Positions 10,251-20,132 are shown, counted from the first letter of the stretch. The stretch: 64,000 bases of DNA from VXPQ01 sp964608315 (GCA_964608315.1 CAZSNF010000003.1:144862-208861), one strand, 5' to 3'. The notes: generated by a model from the sequence alone, not told the origin. Made by a program: numbers and translations.

Positions 10251-10281
10251 ACAGGGTACAGATTAATAATAACAATTGCAA
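10251..10281 (-). promoter_or_regulatory. predicted Bacteroidota-type promoter of operon 1
   Basis: Read on the minus strand: a poly(A) tract, then CTTGCAATTGTTATT containing a -33-like TTG (10281-10279), a spacer of 20 nt, and a -7-like TACCCTGT starting at 10258. The TA lies 115 nt upstream of the receptor ATG. The promoter of the paralogous operon (27191-27221) has the same poly(A) tract, CTTGCAnTTGTT core, 20-nt spacer and 115-nt leader. The -7 element departs from the TAnnTTTG consensus, so strength is uncertain. Within 10143-10362 I see no gene. Confidence 0.45.
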
Positions 10282-10362
10282 GGAAGTTTTTTTTTTTTCG
10301 ATAGCCGGCGCGTCCGCTCTCGCTCGTCGCGCAGGAAATGACCTCACAGGGCCCTGCTTCGC

Positions 10363-11322
10363 TCAGTTTTCTTCCGGCGAACGGAAACCGGCCTCTTCGA
10401 TGGCTTCGCGCGGAGGCAGCCACTGCGTTTCGAGACGATATCCTGCGCCTACGAAGCCGAATCCGTTGCGCACGTTCCGCATGACGTCCGGCTGCACCAG
10501 AATATCCCGGTCGAATATGCCCCCGGGCGGGTCCCACGCTTCGCTGGCGGCGATAAACCGCAACGTTACGTTCAGCAGGATAACGCCCACGCGCAAGTCG
10601 AGGCCTACGTCGATCTGCTGCGCCAGGCTTGCAGTGACTTCCAGAAAATCCTCGCGCAGGTCCACCGGAACGACCCAGTCCTCGCCCGATTTCTCATGCC
10701 TTAGTATATAAGGAATGACGATATTGCCCGATTGGATATCCGGCTCGTTGGCGATCTTGTACGATATGGTGTACGTCACTTCCACCTGCACGAGGCCGGG
10801 TACGCCTCCCTGCACCAGTACGGGTTGCACCACGGAAGCAAAGCGTATCACCGGCTCCCGGATTACGATTTCCGCCTCGGGCGGCACCGTCGCCTCGACC
10901 GTGGATTCCTCTCCGTCCGAACGAGTCGCCGCAATTTCATAGGTATGCCCGAAGCGGGCCCGGAACGGCGCGTAATACACATGCGCGTACTGATCCGCAA
11001 AATCGACGATGACGGAATCGCGCCAGTCGTGTCGCTCGCCCGTCGCGCGATCTGTGGAAACCACCCGTACGTCCAGCGGCTCCGGCGTAGCGGGGACAAG
11101 ACGCTCCTCCACCGGAAAAATCCGCACCCACTGCGAATCGATTTGCGGAGACAATACGCCATACATGGAATACGGCATCCCCGTCCCCGTAACCGCCACC
11201 ACGTCTTCCTCGCAGGCGCTCAAACCGAAAAGCGCCGCGAAAACGCACGGAACGAGGGCGACGCGAGCCGCGAAACGCCGCCCCGCCCGAAACCAGCGCG
11301 ATATATTCCGTACGAATCTCAT
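10363..11322 (-). CDS. DUF4249-like lipoprotein paired with TonB receptor
   Basis: 319 residues with a signal peptide and lipobox (LFGLSAC). The N-terminal half is an Ig-like beta-rich domain (GVLSPQIDSQWVRIFPVEERL, then GHTYEIAATRSDGEESTVEATVPP), matching the general pattern of DUF4249 proteins in Bacteroidota. These are encoded next to TonB-dependent receptors and probably act as surface-exposed partners. The start codon overlaps the stop of the upstream TonB receptor gene by 4 nt (ATGA), so the two are translationally coupled. The assignment to DUF4249 rests on context and pattern, without an alignment. Confidence 0.65.
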   Translation of the reverse strand: MRFVRNISRWFRAGRRFAARVALVPCVFAALFGLSACEEDVVAVTGTGMPYSMYGVLSPQIDSQWVRIFPVEERLVPATPEPLDVRVVSTDRATGERHDWRDSVIVDFADQYAHVYYAPFRARFGHTYEIAATRSDGEESTVEATVPPEAEIVIREPVIRFASVVQPVLVQGGVPGLVQVEVTYTISYKIANEPDIQSGNIVIPYILRHEKSGEDWVVPVDLREDFLEVTASLAQQIDVGLDLRVGVILLNVTLRFIAASEAWDPPGGIFDRDILVQPDVMRNVRNGFGFVGAGYRLETQWLPPREAIEEAGFRSPEEN

Positions 11323-13670
11323 TCGAAAGAAACTTTCATGCCGAGAGAAGGCACGAAAGGGAGCTGATCGACGCGATTAAGCGTGAAAATGTCGAGGTAG
11401 AAAATGTTGCGGCGATCATACGCATTGATCGCGCTGGCCAGCAACGCCACATCCACGGGCCCGATGGAAAACGCCCGCTCCACCGATATATCCAGCCGGT
11501 GATACGTCGGCAGCAACGCATTGAAGGGTCGTTCGTAAATGATCCGCCGCGTAGAGGGCGTATCCACCGCTTTTTCCACGTCGTCCACCAGCAAAAACCC
11601 GTCGAATCCGATAGCGCGGCTGAACGGAAGGCCCGATCCGAAATCCCACCGCGCGCTCACGTCGAATCCCTTTACGTCCAGGACCGCTACGATATTCAAC
11701 TGATGACGCCGATCATGGGGCGGACGGAATTTCAGAGTCTCTTCGCCGTACCAGAGCGGAATGGACGCATCCTCCGCCTCGTACCGGGTCGAGGAAAGGC
11801 CATAGTTCGCGTAGCCGTAGAACCGCCGCCCGCGCAGCTCGAGCCGGACATCCACCCCGATCGATCGACCCGTAGCCGGTTGCAACCTTGAGATGAAGCG
11901 GGGATAACTTGTCCACTCGGAAATGAAAAGGTTCGACAAACGCCGGTAGTACCCCTCCACGGACAACTCCAGCCGCCGCAAGGGCTGTGCGCGGTAGCCC
12001 AGCAGGAAGTGCGAGGCCCGCTGCGGGCGTCCCTGCAGGACATTCAGCAAATCGGGATTATCCTTCGGCACATTGGCCCATACCGTGAACACGCTGGCGG
12101 CGTCCCGACGGTCGTTGAGCCCCAGAATTTCCTGATGATAGACGCCCCAGGCCGCGCTGACCTCATGAATTCCTCGTCGCCATACCGCGCGCAACCGGGG
12201 TTCGATAAACGGTTCGAAACGGACCTTGTAAAACTGAAGCCGCATCCCCGGACGAATACTGAATCCGCCCCCCGGCGCTATGTCGAGATCGAGGTAGCTT
12301 CCCCACTGGGGTACGCTTGCATACCGGAGTTCTATATTCTGGTACAGCCCCCCGATGGCGCTGTTCAGCCTCGTGGCGCGCAATTCGCTGCCGCCCCGGG
12401 CGTCGATCCCGTCGCCGAACCAGGTCACGTCCGCTGAAACATGCGTGTTCTCGATACTGGACCAGCGAACAGGGTCTTCGCGAGGCCCAAGCTCCGTTTC
12501 GAGCCGCGACCAGGATACTTGAAAATTGGCCATGATCGAAAAAACGCGGGGCAACATCAGCAGCCGCATGCCGATGGCGTCGTTTCGCCAGCCTATTTCT
12601 TCCTGGATTCCGCCCGTATCCCCGGTCAAAAAACCGCGGTCCCAGGTTTTCAGGCCCGTTACGGAAGCGCGCATATTGCTTTTCACCACGCCGTGCAACT
12701 TGACGAAAGCGTCGCCGAACGTGAACGGCAATTCGTCGTCGAGATAGCGGGCGACGCCCTGTTCGATGTTCGACCTGCGAACGGAAGCGGCCATGGAAAT
12801 GCGGCGCGGCCACAGCGGTCCCTCCAGGCGCGCCGAACTCAGAAACGGAGAGGCGGACGCCGAAGCGGCGTACCGGCGCATGTTGCCCGTGCGCGACGAA
12901 ATGTCGATCACCGAAGAAATCCATCCCCCGAACTCGCTCCCGTACCCCCCTGCGTAAATATCCACCCGGTTGATATTGTCGGCGGGGAAGGCGGAATAAA
13001 ACCCCATGATGTGAAACGGCTGGTACAGAAGAATGCCGTCCAGCTGAACGAGGTTCTGGGAAGGCTCCCCGCCCCGAATGAACAGTTGCCCGCCCCGGTC
13101 GCCGGTCGTAACGATCCCCGGCTGCGCGGACAAATAGGTTGCAAGATCGCCAGTTACGTCCGGCCCCGGCATATATTCGATATCGGCGGCCCGGATCGTT
13201 TGTTGCCCGGCGGTCACGCGCGCGCCGCCGCCCTCCCGCTCCGACTCCACCAGCACCTCCTCCATCTCTTCGTCCGCCCGCTCCAGCGCAATATTGTACG
13301 TCCGGACCGCTCCCGCCTGGAGCTGAAGCGAATCGACGCGCGGGCGATATCCCACGAAGCGCGCCTCGAACCGGTAGGCCCCTGGCGACAGGCCCGCAAT
13401 CACATACAATCCGTCCTCGTTCGTCGCCGCCCCGCGGACAAGCTGTCCGCCCTGTTCCAGCGCCACATTGACCAGTTCAAGCGGCTGTCCATCCGCAACG
13501 TCGGTTACGAACCCGCTGACAGAGGCTTGCTGCGCCTGCGCCGCGCCCAAAGCGAAAAACCAGGCCATCCCGGCCAATCCCGCCAGCATCGCCCGCCGCG
13601 CAAAAGACCAGGCGCGCGCATCCCTGCGCAGGACATTCCCGAACGCGTTGCGCAACCATCTCTTTTTCAT
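11319..13670 (-). CDS. TonB-dependent receptor with CarboxypepD_reg-like domain
   Basis: 783 residues. A twin-basic-looking N-terminus and hydrophobic signal (FFALGAAQA) lead into a carboxypeptidase-regulatory-like domain (VSGFVTDVADGQPLELVNV), a plug domain (GDLATYLSAQPGIVTTGDRGGQLFIRGG, VQLDGILLYQPFH) and a barrel ending MKVSFE. It is shorter than the two operon receptors, and typical of the receptor type paired with DUF4249 proteins. The next gene overlaps it by 4 nt. It is preceded by a short gap and a MITE-like repeat. Ligand unknown. Confidence 0.88.
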   Translation of the reverse strand: MKKRWLRNAFGNVLRRDARAWSFARRAMLAGLAGMAWFFALGAAQAQQASVSGFVTDVADGQPLELVNVALEQGGQLVRGAATNEDGLYVIAGLSPGAYRFEARFVGYRPRVDSLQLQAGAVRTYNIALERADEEMEEVLVESEREGGGARVTAGQQTIRAADIEYMPGPDVTGDLATYLSAQPGIVTTGDRGGQLFIRGGEPSQNLVQLDGILLYQPFHIMGFYSAFPADNINRVDIYAGGYGSEFGGWISSVIDISSRTGNMRRYAASASASPFLSSARLEGPLWPRRISMAASVRRSNIEQGVARYLDDELPFTFGDAFVKLHGVVKSNMRASVTGLKTWDRGFLTGDTGGIQEEIGWRNDAIGMRLLMLPRVFSIMANFQVSWSRLETELGPREDPVRWSSIENTHVSADVTWFGDGIDARGGSELRATRLNSAIGGLYQNIELRYASVPQWGSYLDLDIAPGGGFSIRPGMRLQFYKVRFEPFIEPRLRAVWRRGIHEVSAAWGVYHQEILGLNDRRDAASVFTVWANVPKDNPDLLNVLQGRPQRASHFLLGYRAQPLRRLELSVEGYYRRLSNLFISEWTSYPRFISRLQPATGRSIGVDVRLELRGRRFYGYANYGLSSTRYEAEDASIPLWYGEETLKFRPPHDRRHQLNIVAVLDVKGFDVSARWDFGSGLPFSRAIGFDGFLLVDDVEKAVDTPSTRRIIYERPFNALLPTYHRLDISVERAFSIGPVDVALLASAINAYDRRNIFYLDIFTLNRVDQLPFVPSLGMKVSFE

Positions 13671-13744
13671 ATTGCCCTCCGATCCGGCGGACGCTGTTTA
13701 TTGCGCAACCTCCGGATCGTACATGTCCTGCCTGTCGAATTCAG

Positions 13745-13908
13745 GGATACTCTGATTAAATCTGCAAAGTTCAGAGGTTGCGAGGGGCGCTTCGCGTCCG
13801 CCATGCCCCGAATCCGCAGCGTTTTACCGCTGATTTCAACGACGCCAGTACAATGTCCTGTATGCACGAACGTGAAGCGCTGATCAAAGCAGATTTATCA
13901 GAGTGTCC
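13745..13908. repeat. MITE-like element, about 164 bp, reference copy
   Basis: Left end GGATACTCTGATTAAAT (13745) and right end ending ATCAGAGTGTCC (13908) are imperfect terminal inverted repeats of about 20 bp. Interior blocks CAAAGTTCAGAGG, TGATTTCAACGACG and GAACGTGAAGCGCTGATC recur in copies at 28661-28918 and 43308-43389. It carries no credible gene. Its right end sits immediately beside the stop codon of the hydrolase-like gene. The rest of the gap 13671-13744 shows nothing. Confidence 0.75.
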
Positions 13909-13909
13909 T

Positions 13910-15205
13910 TTATTTCGACGCGGCGTCGATAACCTCCCGAATGGCTTCCACTACGAACTCCGGCGCCTGCCGATGAAACCATGTTCCGATGCGGCGGGTC
14001 TGCACATGCCGACTCCATGCAAGCCCTTCGAGCCATTCGTCCCGCAACGCAGCCTTCGCCCGAATCCCGGCCCCGGTTTCGCCCACCCAGCGCGGCGTTT
14101 CCGGAACGTTCAGGGACGTCAAAACCACTACAGGCGTCTCCGGCAAGGCCCCGGCCTCCGGCAACGCGCCGGCTTCCATCATCTCCTCGTATAGCGCGAA
14201 TTCGGCCCGTTCGGCGTCCGACGCAAGGCCATACAACATATTCCTTCCGGCCATATACCGATCCGCGGAGGCTTCGTCGAGCGCGGAAAGCCGCTGCATC
14301 TCCCGCTCGTGCACCGGCTCCACCAGCGCCAGCCCCGCCACAGCGTCGGGATAGCGCGCGGCGAACGTCCGGGCGAATACGGCGCCCAACCCGTGCGCCA
14401 CCAGTACGTACGGCGGTTCGGCGGACAATTGCTGCAACAGGGCATGGAGTTCCTCCGCAAGCAAGACGGGCGTCCGTTCGGACGGGCGGGAGGCCGGAAC
14501 AGGGTCCGAATAGCCCAGCCCCGAACGCGAATACGAGATGGCCCGGGCAAACGCCTGCACGTCGTGATGCACGTAATCCCATACGCGCAGGTCTTCGCCC
14601 AGATCGGACAGGAACACGACGGATATGCCCTCGCCTTCGTCCAGCGCATACAGGCCATAGCCGCCCACGTCCACCTTTTTTCCGCGCGGACCGCCAAGCA
14701 AATCCAGTTCGCGGTACCGGAACTGTCGCTCAAGCCGGGCGATGCGCTGATCCACGCGCTCCCGGGACAGGCGATCCGCAGAAACGGGCAGGCCGGGCGG
14801 CGCAAGCGCTGCGGGACCCATGCTGGCCTCCTCGTCGGAGCAAACGCCCACGAACACGCCATCCGGTTCGCGCTCCAGTTCGCAATCTATCCGAAATGCA
14901 GGCCACCAGGAAAACGACAGGAAACCTTCTATGAGGCGCGCGCCCTCCACGCGAAACTCGTCCTGGAGCAGATGCTCGATGCGCAAAAGGGTTTCCGAAG
15001 AATCTCCCGGGGCGGGCGCATGGATCGTTACGCCAAAGGGCGAACCGCCGGGATTTTGCATGAATCCGGTCCAGGCGCCCGCTTCCAGCGCATCTCCGGG
15101 CGGAACAGCTGTTTGCGCCCGAACCTCCTGGACGTCCGATAAGCAAACGCATAGCGCAAGGCCCGCCGCCGCAACCGCGGCGAAACGCCTGGACGCGCAA
15201 ACCAT
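13910..15205 (-). CDS. alpha/beta-hydrolase fold protein lacking the nucleophile serine
   Basis: 431 residues from the ATG at 15205, chosen because it gives a signal peptide (AAVAAAGLALCVCLS...VRA) and avoids overlapping the TPR gene; longer starts exist. Residues to about 170 form a domain I do not recognise. The second half is an alpha/beta-hydrolase core: SYSRSGLGYSDP (typically YDRxGxGxSD), HALLQQLSAEPPYVLVAHGLGAVFA and a later VVVLTSLNVPE. The nucleophile elbow, normally GHSxGG, reads AHGLGA, so the catalytic serine is glycine (codon GGG). Probably exported and either non-catalytic or using another residue. Last gene of operon 2, 85 nt after the TPR gene. Confidence 0.72.
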   Translation of the reverse strand: MVCASRRFAAVAAAGLALCVCLSDVQEVRAQTAVPPGDALEAGAWTGFMQNPGGSPFGVTIHAPAPGDSSETLLRIEHLLQDEFRVEGARLIEGFLSFSWWPAFRIDCELEREPDGVFVGVCSDEEASMGPAALAPPGLPVSADRLSRERVDQRIARLERQFRYRELDLLGGPRGKKVDVGGYGLYALDEGEGISVVFLSDLGEDLRVWDYVHHDVQAFARAISYSRSGLGYSDPVPASRPSERTPVLLAEELHALLQQLSAEPPYVLVAHGLGAVFARTFAARYPDAVAGLALVEPVHEREMQRLSALDEASADRYMAGRNMLYGLASDAERAEFALYEEMMEAGALPEAGALPETPVVVLTSLNVPETPRWVGETGAGIRAKAALRDEWLEGLAWSRHVQTRRIGTWFHRQAPEFVVEAIREVIDAASK

Positions 15206-15290
15206 GCGGCGCAGATAAAGCGATAAAGGGAAAAATGCAAACGAAAACATGGATGCGAACAGCGTTAAAGCGGATGGAACGAACAACAGG

Positions 15291-16526
15291 TTAATTTTCG
15301 CTCGCCATGCGGGCAAGCTGGTTCAGATAATCCCGGGCAATTCGATTGCCCGGATCAAGTCGAATCGTCATCTCCCAGGCCTGGCGCGCCTCGCCATATC
15401 GTTCGGCGTTTCCATAAGCCACGCCCAGATTCAGCCAGGCGTCTGCAAACGCCGGATCGCGATCCACGATCATCCGGTACTGCGCGATGGCGCCGTCGGC
15501 GTCGCCGCTTTCCAGCATCAACGACGCCAGATTCACATGCAGCCGGAGATCGTTCGGAACGATGGCGATAGCCCGCTTGTAGGCGTCCAGCGCCCGGTCG
15601 TACATCCCGGCCCTGCGGTGCACCTCGCTGAGGCGCAGCCAGTTTTGCACCTCGCTCGGATTCCGGTTTACGGCGTCGTGCGCCTCGTTGATTTCCTGCT
15701 GAATTTGCTGCGCTTCTTCGGCCAGAGCCAAATGTATTTCCGCCTCGGCCTCCTCGCCCAGGCGCATCAACGCCTGCCCCAGGTTGTACTGCGCGCCATG
15801 ATGCCACGGGCGTTCTTCCACCACAGCGCGGAGCTGGACCACCGCCTCTTCCACCTCGCCCGTACGAAACAATTGCGTCCCCACGACATAGCGGTAATCC
15901 ACGCTCTCGGGCCGAATGGCCGCCGCGCGTTTCGACAAAGCGATGGCCGTCTCGAAATCCCCCATTTCCTCGTGAAGCTGGCCCAGCCACATGTACGCGG
16001 TCGTGTTCGTACTGTCTATCCTGACAGATTGCTCGTACGACCACTGCGCGCTGTCCGCCATGCCCAGTTTGGCGTACGCGCGGCCCATTTCGAGATACAG
16101 ATGCGTATTCGGTTCGATCGCCTCTTCGCGGCGGAACGCGCCGATGGCGTCCCGGAGACGCCCCCGGCGAAAATGATTGACGCCGATATTCATGTGCGCG
16201 CCGCGATACGCCTCGTCCGCCGCAAGAACGGTGGCGTACGCCGCGTTGGCCACCTCAAGCTGATTCAGATCCGTGTAAATCCGACCGCGCAGGAAATACG
16301 TATCCGCCAGCTCTGGCGCATATGTCTCCACGCTGTCCGTAAGCGCCAGCGCATGCAGGTAATTCCCCTCGCGCCACGCCGCATCGGCCTGGAGCATAAA
16401 CCGTTGTACGTTCATATCCAGCGAGGCGCGAAGCGCTTCCGTCCTGGTAGGCGGCGGCGCTGCGTTTTCTTGCGCGCAACCCGCAAGCAGGCAAGCGACC
16501 GCTGCGATGCAAAACCGTCGTATCAT
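15291..16526 (-). CDS. TPR-repeat lipoprotein (operon 2)
   Basis: 411 residues beginning MIRRFCIAAVACLLAGC, a short signal peptide with lipobox. It is then almost entirely tetratricopeptide repeats (YLEMGRAYAKLGMADSA, AYMWLGQLHEEMGDFETA, AWLNLGVAYGNAERYGEA). Clear paralogue of 359-1606: both contain the AYMWLGQLHE repeat and similar spacing. It lies 28 nt after the CRTAC1 gene in the second receptor operon. Expected to be a periplasm-facing scaffold; the partner is unknown. Confidence 0.85.
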   Translation of the reverse strand: MIRRFCIAAVACLLAGCAQENAAPPPTRTEALRASLDMNVQRFMLQADAAWREGNYLHALALTDSVETYAPELADTYFLRGRIYTDLNQLEVANAAYATVLAADEAYRGAHMNIGVNHFRRGRLRDAIGAFRREEAIEPNTHLYLEMGRAYAKLGMADSAQWSYEQSVRIDSTNTTAYMWLGQLHEEMGDFETAIALSKRAAAIRPESVDYRYVVGTQLFRTGEVEEAVVQLRAVVEERPWHHGAQYNLGQALMRLGEEAEAEIHLALAEEAQQIQQEINEAHDAVNRNPSEVQNWLRLSEVHRRAGMYDRALDAYKRAIAIVPNDLRLHVNLASLMLESGDADGAIAQYRMIVDRDPAFADAWLNLGVAYGNAERYGEARQAWEMTIRLDPGNRIARDYLNQLARMASEN

Positions 16527-16554
16527 GCTTTTCCCCCTGTCCGCAAAAAATCGT

Positions 16555-18348
16555 TTACCCGTTTGTTTTTTCGCGCTCCGCGACGGGTTCCGCCATGCGC
16601 AATACGCCGGACCCCTCCACGAGAATCACTTGCTGCCCGGCCGCTACGTCGGCGAATCGTTCCGTCAGGCCGCTCGGCCAATATACTATTAGACTATCTA
16701 CCTGCCGCCGTGCTCCCAACCCGAATGTCGCAGGCAATGCAGACTGCGACAAAAAGCTCGAACCCGACCGGATACGCCGCTCCATCCGCAAGCCGTCGAC
16801 TACCGCCTCAATCCGGGCGCCGAGCGCGCTGCGGTTGCTTTCGCGCCCTTCCAGCTGAACGTGCAGCCACTCCGCCCCCTCCAGATCGTTGCGCCAGAGA
16901 TGCGCCGGTCCGGCGTTTTCCAGCAGCAACACGTCGAGGTCGCCGTCCCGGTCATAGTCCGCATGCGCTGCGCCGCGGGCCACGAGCGGCCGGGCAAGTA
17001 CGCCGGTCGCCGAAAGCGCCTCGTCGAATACGCCGTCGCCCCGATTCAGGAAAAGCTGCGCCGGTTCTGCAAAGGTCGCTCCCTCAAGAATCTCGGCGAT
17101 ATGCTCCAGCACATGCCCGTTCGCCAGAAAAAGGTCGAGGTCGCCGTCCAGGTCCGCATCGAAAAGAAACAGGCCGAAAGTCAGGGTGCCCATCGTGGGA
17201 AAGCCAATGCGGGATGCGGTTGCCCGGTCCGTAAAATAACCGTTCGAGGCATGCCGGAAAACGCTCACCGTTTCCTGTGTGAAATTCCCCACGAAAATGG
17301 TCGTTTCTCCGGCGCTGTCCACCACGCCCGCATCCACCCCCATGCCGGCGCGAGCCTGCCCGTGCCGGTCGTACGCCACGCCGCTGCGTACGCCCGCCTC
17401 GACAAACGTACCGTCCCCCCGATTGACGAACAGCAGGTTCCGCTCCGTATCGTTGGCCACATACAGGTCAAAATGACCATCTACGGTTACGTCCAGCTCG
17501 GTCACCCCGAGCGTCTTGTCCAGCGCGGGGTCGATAGCGCCCGAAAAACCGGCTTCCTCCGTAGCGTCCGCAAAGGAGCCATCCCCCCGGTTACGATAGA
17601 ACGCGCTGGCGACGCCCGCATAATTTTGCGGAGTGCAGTAGGCTTTCGCCCCCTCGTGATAACAGGGAATATCCGTCTCGGGCGTCCAGGATACATAGTT
17701 TCCCACGAACAAATCGACCCAGCCGTCCCGATCGGCGTCGAAAAAAACGGCGGACGTACTCCAGTGCGCCTCGCCCGCAAGGCCCGCCGCCTTGCCCACT
17801 TCCTCAAAACGCCCGCCCGCGTTGCGAAAGAGCAGATTTTCGTGCAAGGTCGTCAGAAAAAAATCCGTGTCCCCGTCGTTGTCGTAATCGGCGGCGGCCA
17901 CGCCGAACCCGTACGCTTCCAGTCCGGCAAGGCCCGCCTCGCCCGAAACGTCCGCGAACGTTCCGTCGCCGAGATTCCGATAGAGCCGCAACGCTTCCAC
18001 CGGCTCGTCGGAAACGTCCGCCCACCGTCCGCCTCCCACCAGCAGGATATCCTGCCACCCGTCGCCGTCGTAATCGAGAAACGCCCCGCCGGGCCCCACC
18101 ACTTCCGGCATCCATTTCTGGCCGAAACCCCCGTTTTCGTGCCGATAGGCCCCCAGCCCCGCCTCCTCGGTAACATCCGTAAACATCGGCGCCGCAGGCC
18201 CAGCGCCCGGATCGGCCGCTTCGTCTCCTCCCCCGCATCCCGCGCACCCGGCCGCCATGCCGACGCAACATATAGCCCCGGCCATGCAACGCACAACGCC
18301 CTGCGGGGCGCGAATCGCGCGAATCAGACGCCGGAAAACCTGCCTCAT
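16555..18348 (-). CDS. CRTAC1 family protein (operon 2, second copy)
   Basis: 597 residues. The ATG at 18348 overlaps the stop of the preceding CRTAC1 gene as ATGA, which fixes the start. Signal region with several cysteines (GMAAGCAGC), then FG-GAP/VCBS repeats (DYDGDGWQD, DYDNDGDTD, DADRDGWVD, DADLDGDLD, DYDRDGDLD) and a C-terminal ASPIC/UnbV domain (MERRIRSGSSFLSQSALPATFGLG, YWPSGLTERF). Closely related to its neighbour at 18345-20132, indicating tandem duplication. Likely a surface or periplasmic lipoprotein. Confidence 0.87.
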   Translation of the reverse strand: MRQVFRRLIRAIRAPQGVVRCMAGAICCVGMAAGCAGCGGGDEAADPGAGPAAPMFTDVTEEAGLGAYRHENGGFGQKWMPEVVGPGGAFLDYDGDGWQDILLVGGGRWADVSDEPVEALRLYRNLGDGTFADVSGEAGLAGLEAYGFGVAAADYDNDGDTDFFLTTLHENLLFRNAGGRFEEVGKAAGLAGEAHWSTSAVFFDADRDGWVDLFVGNYVSWTPETDIPCYHEGAKAYCTPQNYAGVASAFYRNRGDGSFADATEEAGFSGAIDPALDKTLGVTELDVTVDGHFDLYVANDTERNLLFVNRGDGTFVEAGVRSGVAYDRHGQARAGMGVDAGVVDSAGETTIFVGNFTQETVSVFRHASNGYFTDRATASRIGFPTMGTLTFGLFLFDADLDGDLDLFLANGHVLEHIAEILEGATFAEPAQLFLNRGDGVFDEALSATGVLARPLVARGAAHADYDRDGDLDVLLLENAGPAHLWRNDLEGAEWLHVQLEGRESNRSALGARIEAVVDGLRMERRIRSGSSFLSQSALPATFGLGARRQVDSLIVYWPSGLTERFADVAAGQQVILVEGSGVLRMAEPVAEREKTNG

Positions 18349-20132
18349 GGATCGACCCGGACAAGTTGCAACGCCCCCGATCCCTCGACAAGGAGCACAT
18401 CCTGGCCGCCCGCTACCTCGCCGAACCGCTCGACCAGACCGCCCGGCCAGTACACGGTCAGCGAATCGACGGCCTCCCGGCTGCCCAGGCCGAACGCAGC
18501 CACCGGCTCCGATTGCGCAAGATAACTGGACCCGGTCCGGATGCGCCGCTCCATAATCAGATCGCCCGCCTTCGCCGTAATGCGGGTTCCGAGCCCGTCC
18601 CGATTGCTTGTTCGCCCTTCGACATGGACCCGCAGATACCGTCCGGGGGCCGTGTCGTTGCGCCAAAGATGAACCGGCCCTCCGTTCTCGGTAATCAGAA
18701 TATCCTGATCTCCGTCCTGATCGTAATCCGCAAAGGCGGCCCCTCGGCCCACAAGCAAGTCCGTCCATACGCCCTCCCCCGGCGTAAATTCGTCGAACAC
18801 GCCGTCGCCCCTGTTCAGGAAAAGCTGGGCGGGCTGCCGGTAGCTGATCCGGTCGTTCTCGCCGGTTCTGTCGGGATGCACGTGCCCATTGGCCACAAAC
18901 AGGTCCAGATCCGTATCCATGTCCACATCCAGCAAAAACAGCCCGAACGTAAGGGACAGCAGCCCCGGATAGCCGATGCGCGACAACCCGGCCCGGCCTG
19001 TAAACGATTCGCCCTCTTCGTGGCGGTACACCCCGATCATCTCCCCTGCAAAATTCCCGACGTACAGCGAATAGCGGCCGGTGCTGTCCGTAATCCCCGC
19101 GTCGATTCCCATGCCCGCGCGCGCTTCTCCGTGTTCGCTGAACGCAAAGCCGCTCGGTACGCCAATATCGGTAAACGTGCCGTCCGCATTGTTGCGGAAA
19201 AGCAAATCGCCCTCGCCGTCGTTCGCCACGGCCAGGTCCGGCCACCCGTCGAAATTGAAATCCAGTTCGGCTACGCCCAGCGATTTGCCCAGCGTCGGCA
19301 TGAAGCCAGCCGCCGACGTATGGTCTGCGAATACGCCGTTCCCGTCGTTTACGTAGTACCGGCTCTGCACCCCGGTATACACGGCGGGGTGGCAATACAA
19401 TTTGACCGCGCCCCCCGACGGGCAAAAAATATCCGTTTCCGGCGTCCAGTCCACATAGTTCGCTACATACAAATCAGCGTCCCCGTCCCGGTCGGCGTCG
19501 AAGAAAATAGCCGAACTGCTCCAGATGTCGTTTCCCTCCAGGCCCGCCTCGTCCGTGGCCTCCACGAACCGCCCCCCTTCGTTGCGAAAGAAAAAATTCT
19601 CCTCCAGACAGGTAATGTAGAGGTCCGGGTCCCCGTCGTTGTCGTAATCGGCGGCGGTCATCCCGATGGTATACCCGTCTACGTCCGCCAGGCCTGCTGC
19701 TTCCGTTGCCTCGGTAAAAGCGCCGTCGCCGTTATTCCGGTACAGAAACACGGCTTGCACCGGCGTTTGGGGATTCCAGTCGCCCCCGCCCAGAAGCAAA
19801 ATATCGATCCACCCGTCGCCGTCGTAATCGAAAAACCCTCCCCCGGATCCCATTTGCTCGGGATACCACTTGTCCCCGGCGGCGCCGTTGACGTGCATGA
19901 AACCGCCCAGTCCAGCCTCTTCCGCCACATTCGTAAAAACAGGAAGCCGGACGCCCTCCTCGTCCGCCGACCGCGAGCCCGAAAGCGAACAAGCGCTTAA
20001 CGAACCCGCAACGCACCAGACAAGGACAGCGCCCAGCCAACCTGTCGAACAAAAACCGGAAACAGGGTCAGAAGGAGAGGTGAACCGCGAACCGCTGGAC
20101 CGTGTCGAAAATACCGAAATCCGTATAGGCAT
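18345..20132 (-). CDS. CRTAC1 family protein (operon 2, first copy)
   Basis: About 595 residues. The start is uncertain: in-frame ATGs at 20132 and 20162 both lie inside the 3' end of the PorV-like gene, and no ATG/GTG/TTG occurs between that gene's stop and the signal peptide; a CTG before GAVLVWCVAG is another option. The segment LGAVLVWCVAGSLSAC looks like a lipoprotein signal. FG-GAP/VCBS repeats follow (DYDGDGWID, DYDNDGDPD, DADRDGDAD, DFNFDGWPD, DVDMDTDLD, DYDQDGDQD), then ASPIC/UnbV (MERRIRTGSSYLAQSEPVAAFGLG, YWPGGLVERF). The overlap with its neighbours suggests tight translational coupling. Confidence 0.83.
   Translation of the reverse strand: MPIRISVFSTRSSGSRFTSPSDPVSGFCSTGWLGAVLVWCVAGSLSACSLSGSRSADEEGVRLPVFTNVAEEAGLGGFMHVNGAAGDKWYPEQMGSGGGFFDYDGDGWIDILLLGGGDWNPQTPVQAVFLYRNNGDGAFTEATEAAGLADVDGYTIGMTAADYDNDGDPDLYITCLEENFFFRNEGGRFVEATDEAGLEGNDIWSSSAIFFDADRDGDADLYVANYVDWTPETDIFCPSGGAVKLYCHPAVYTGVQSRYYVNDGNGVFADHTSAAGFMPTLGKSLGVAELDFNFDGWPDLAVANDGEGDLLFRNNADGTFTDIGVPSGFAFSEHGEARAGMGIDAGITDSTGRYSLYVGNFAGEMIGVYRHEEGESFTGRAGLSRIGYPGLLSLTFGLFLLDVDMDTDLDLFVANGHVHPDRTGENDRISYRQPAQLFLNRGDGVFDEFTPGEGVWTDLLVGRGAAFADYDQDGDQDILITENGGPVHLWRNDTAPGRYLRVHVEGRTSNRDGLGTRITAKAGDLIMERRIRTGSSYLAQSEPVAAFGLGSREAVDSLTVYWPGGLVERFGEVAGGQDVLLVEGSGALQLVRVDP

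Noticed and set aside
16555..19425. A single 956-residue protein reading
   Set aside because: The first third has no family pattern and overlaps the real CRTAC1 gene in another frame; the true start is the ATGA overlap at 18348.
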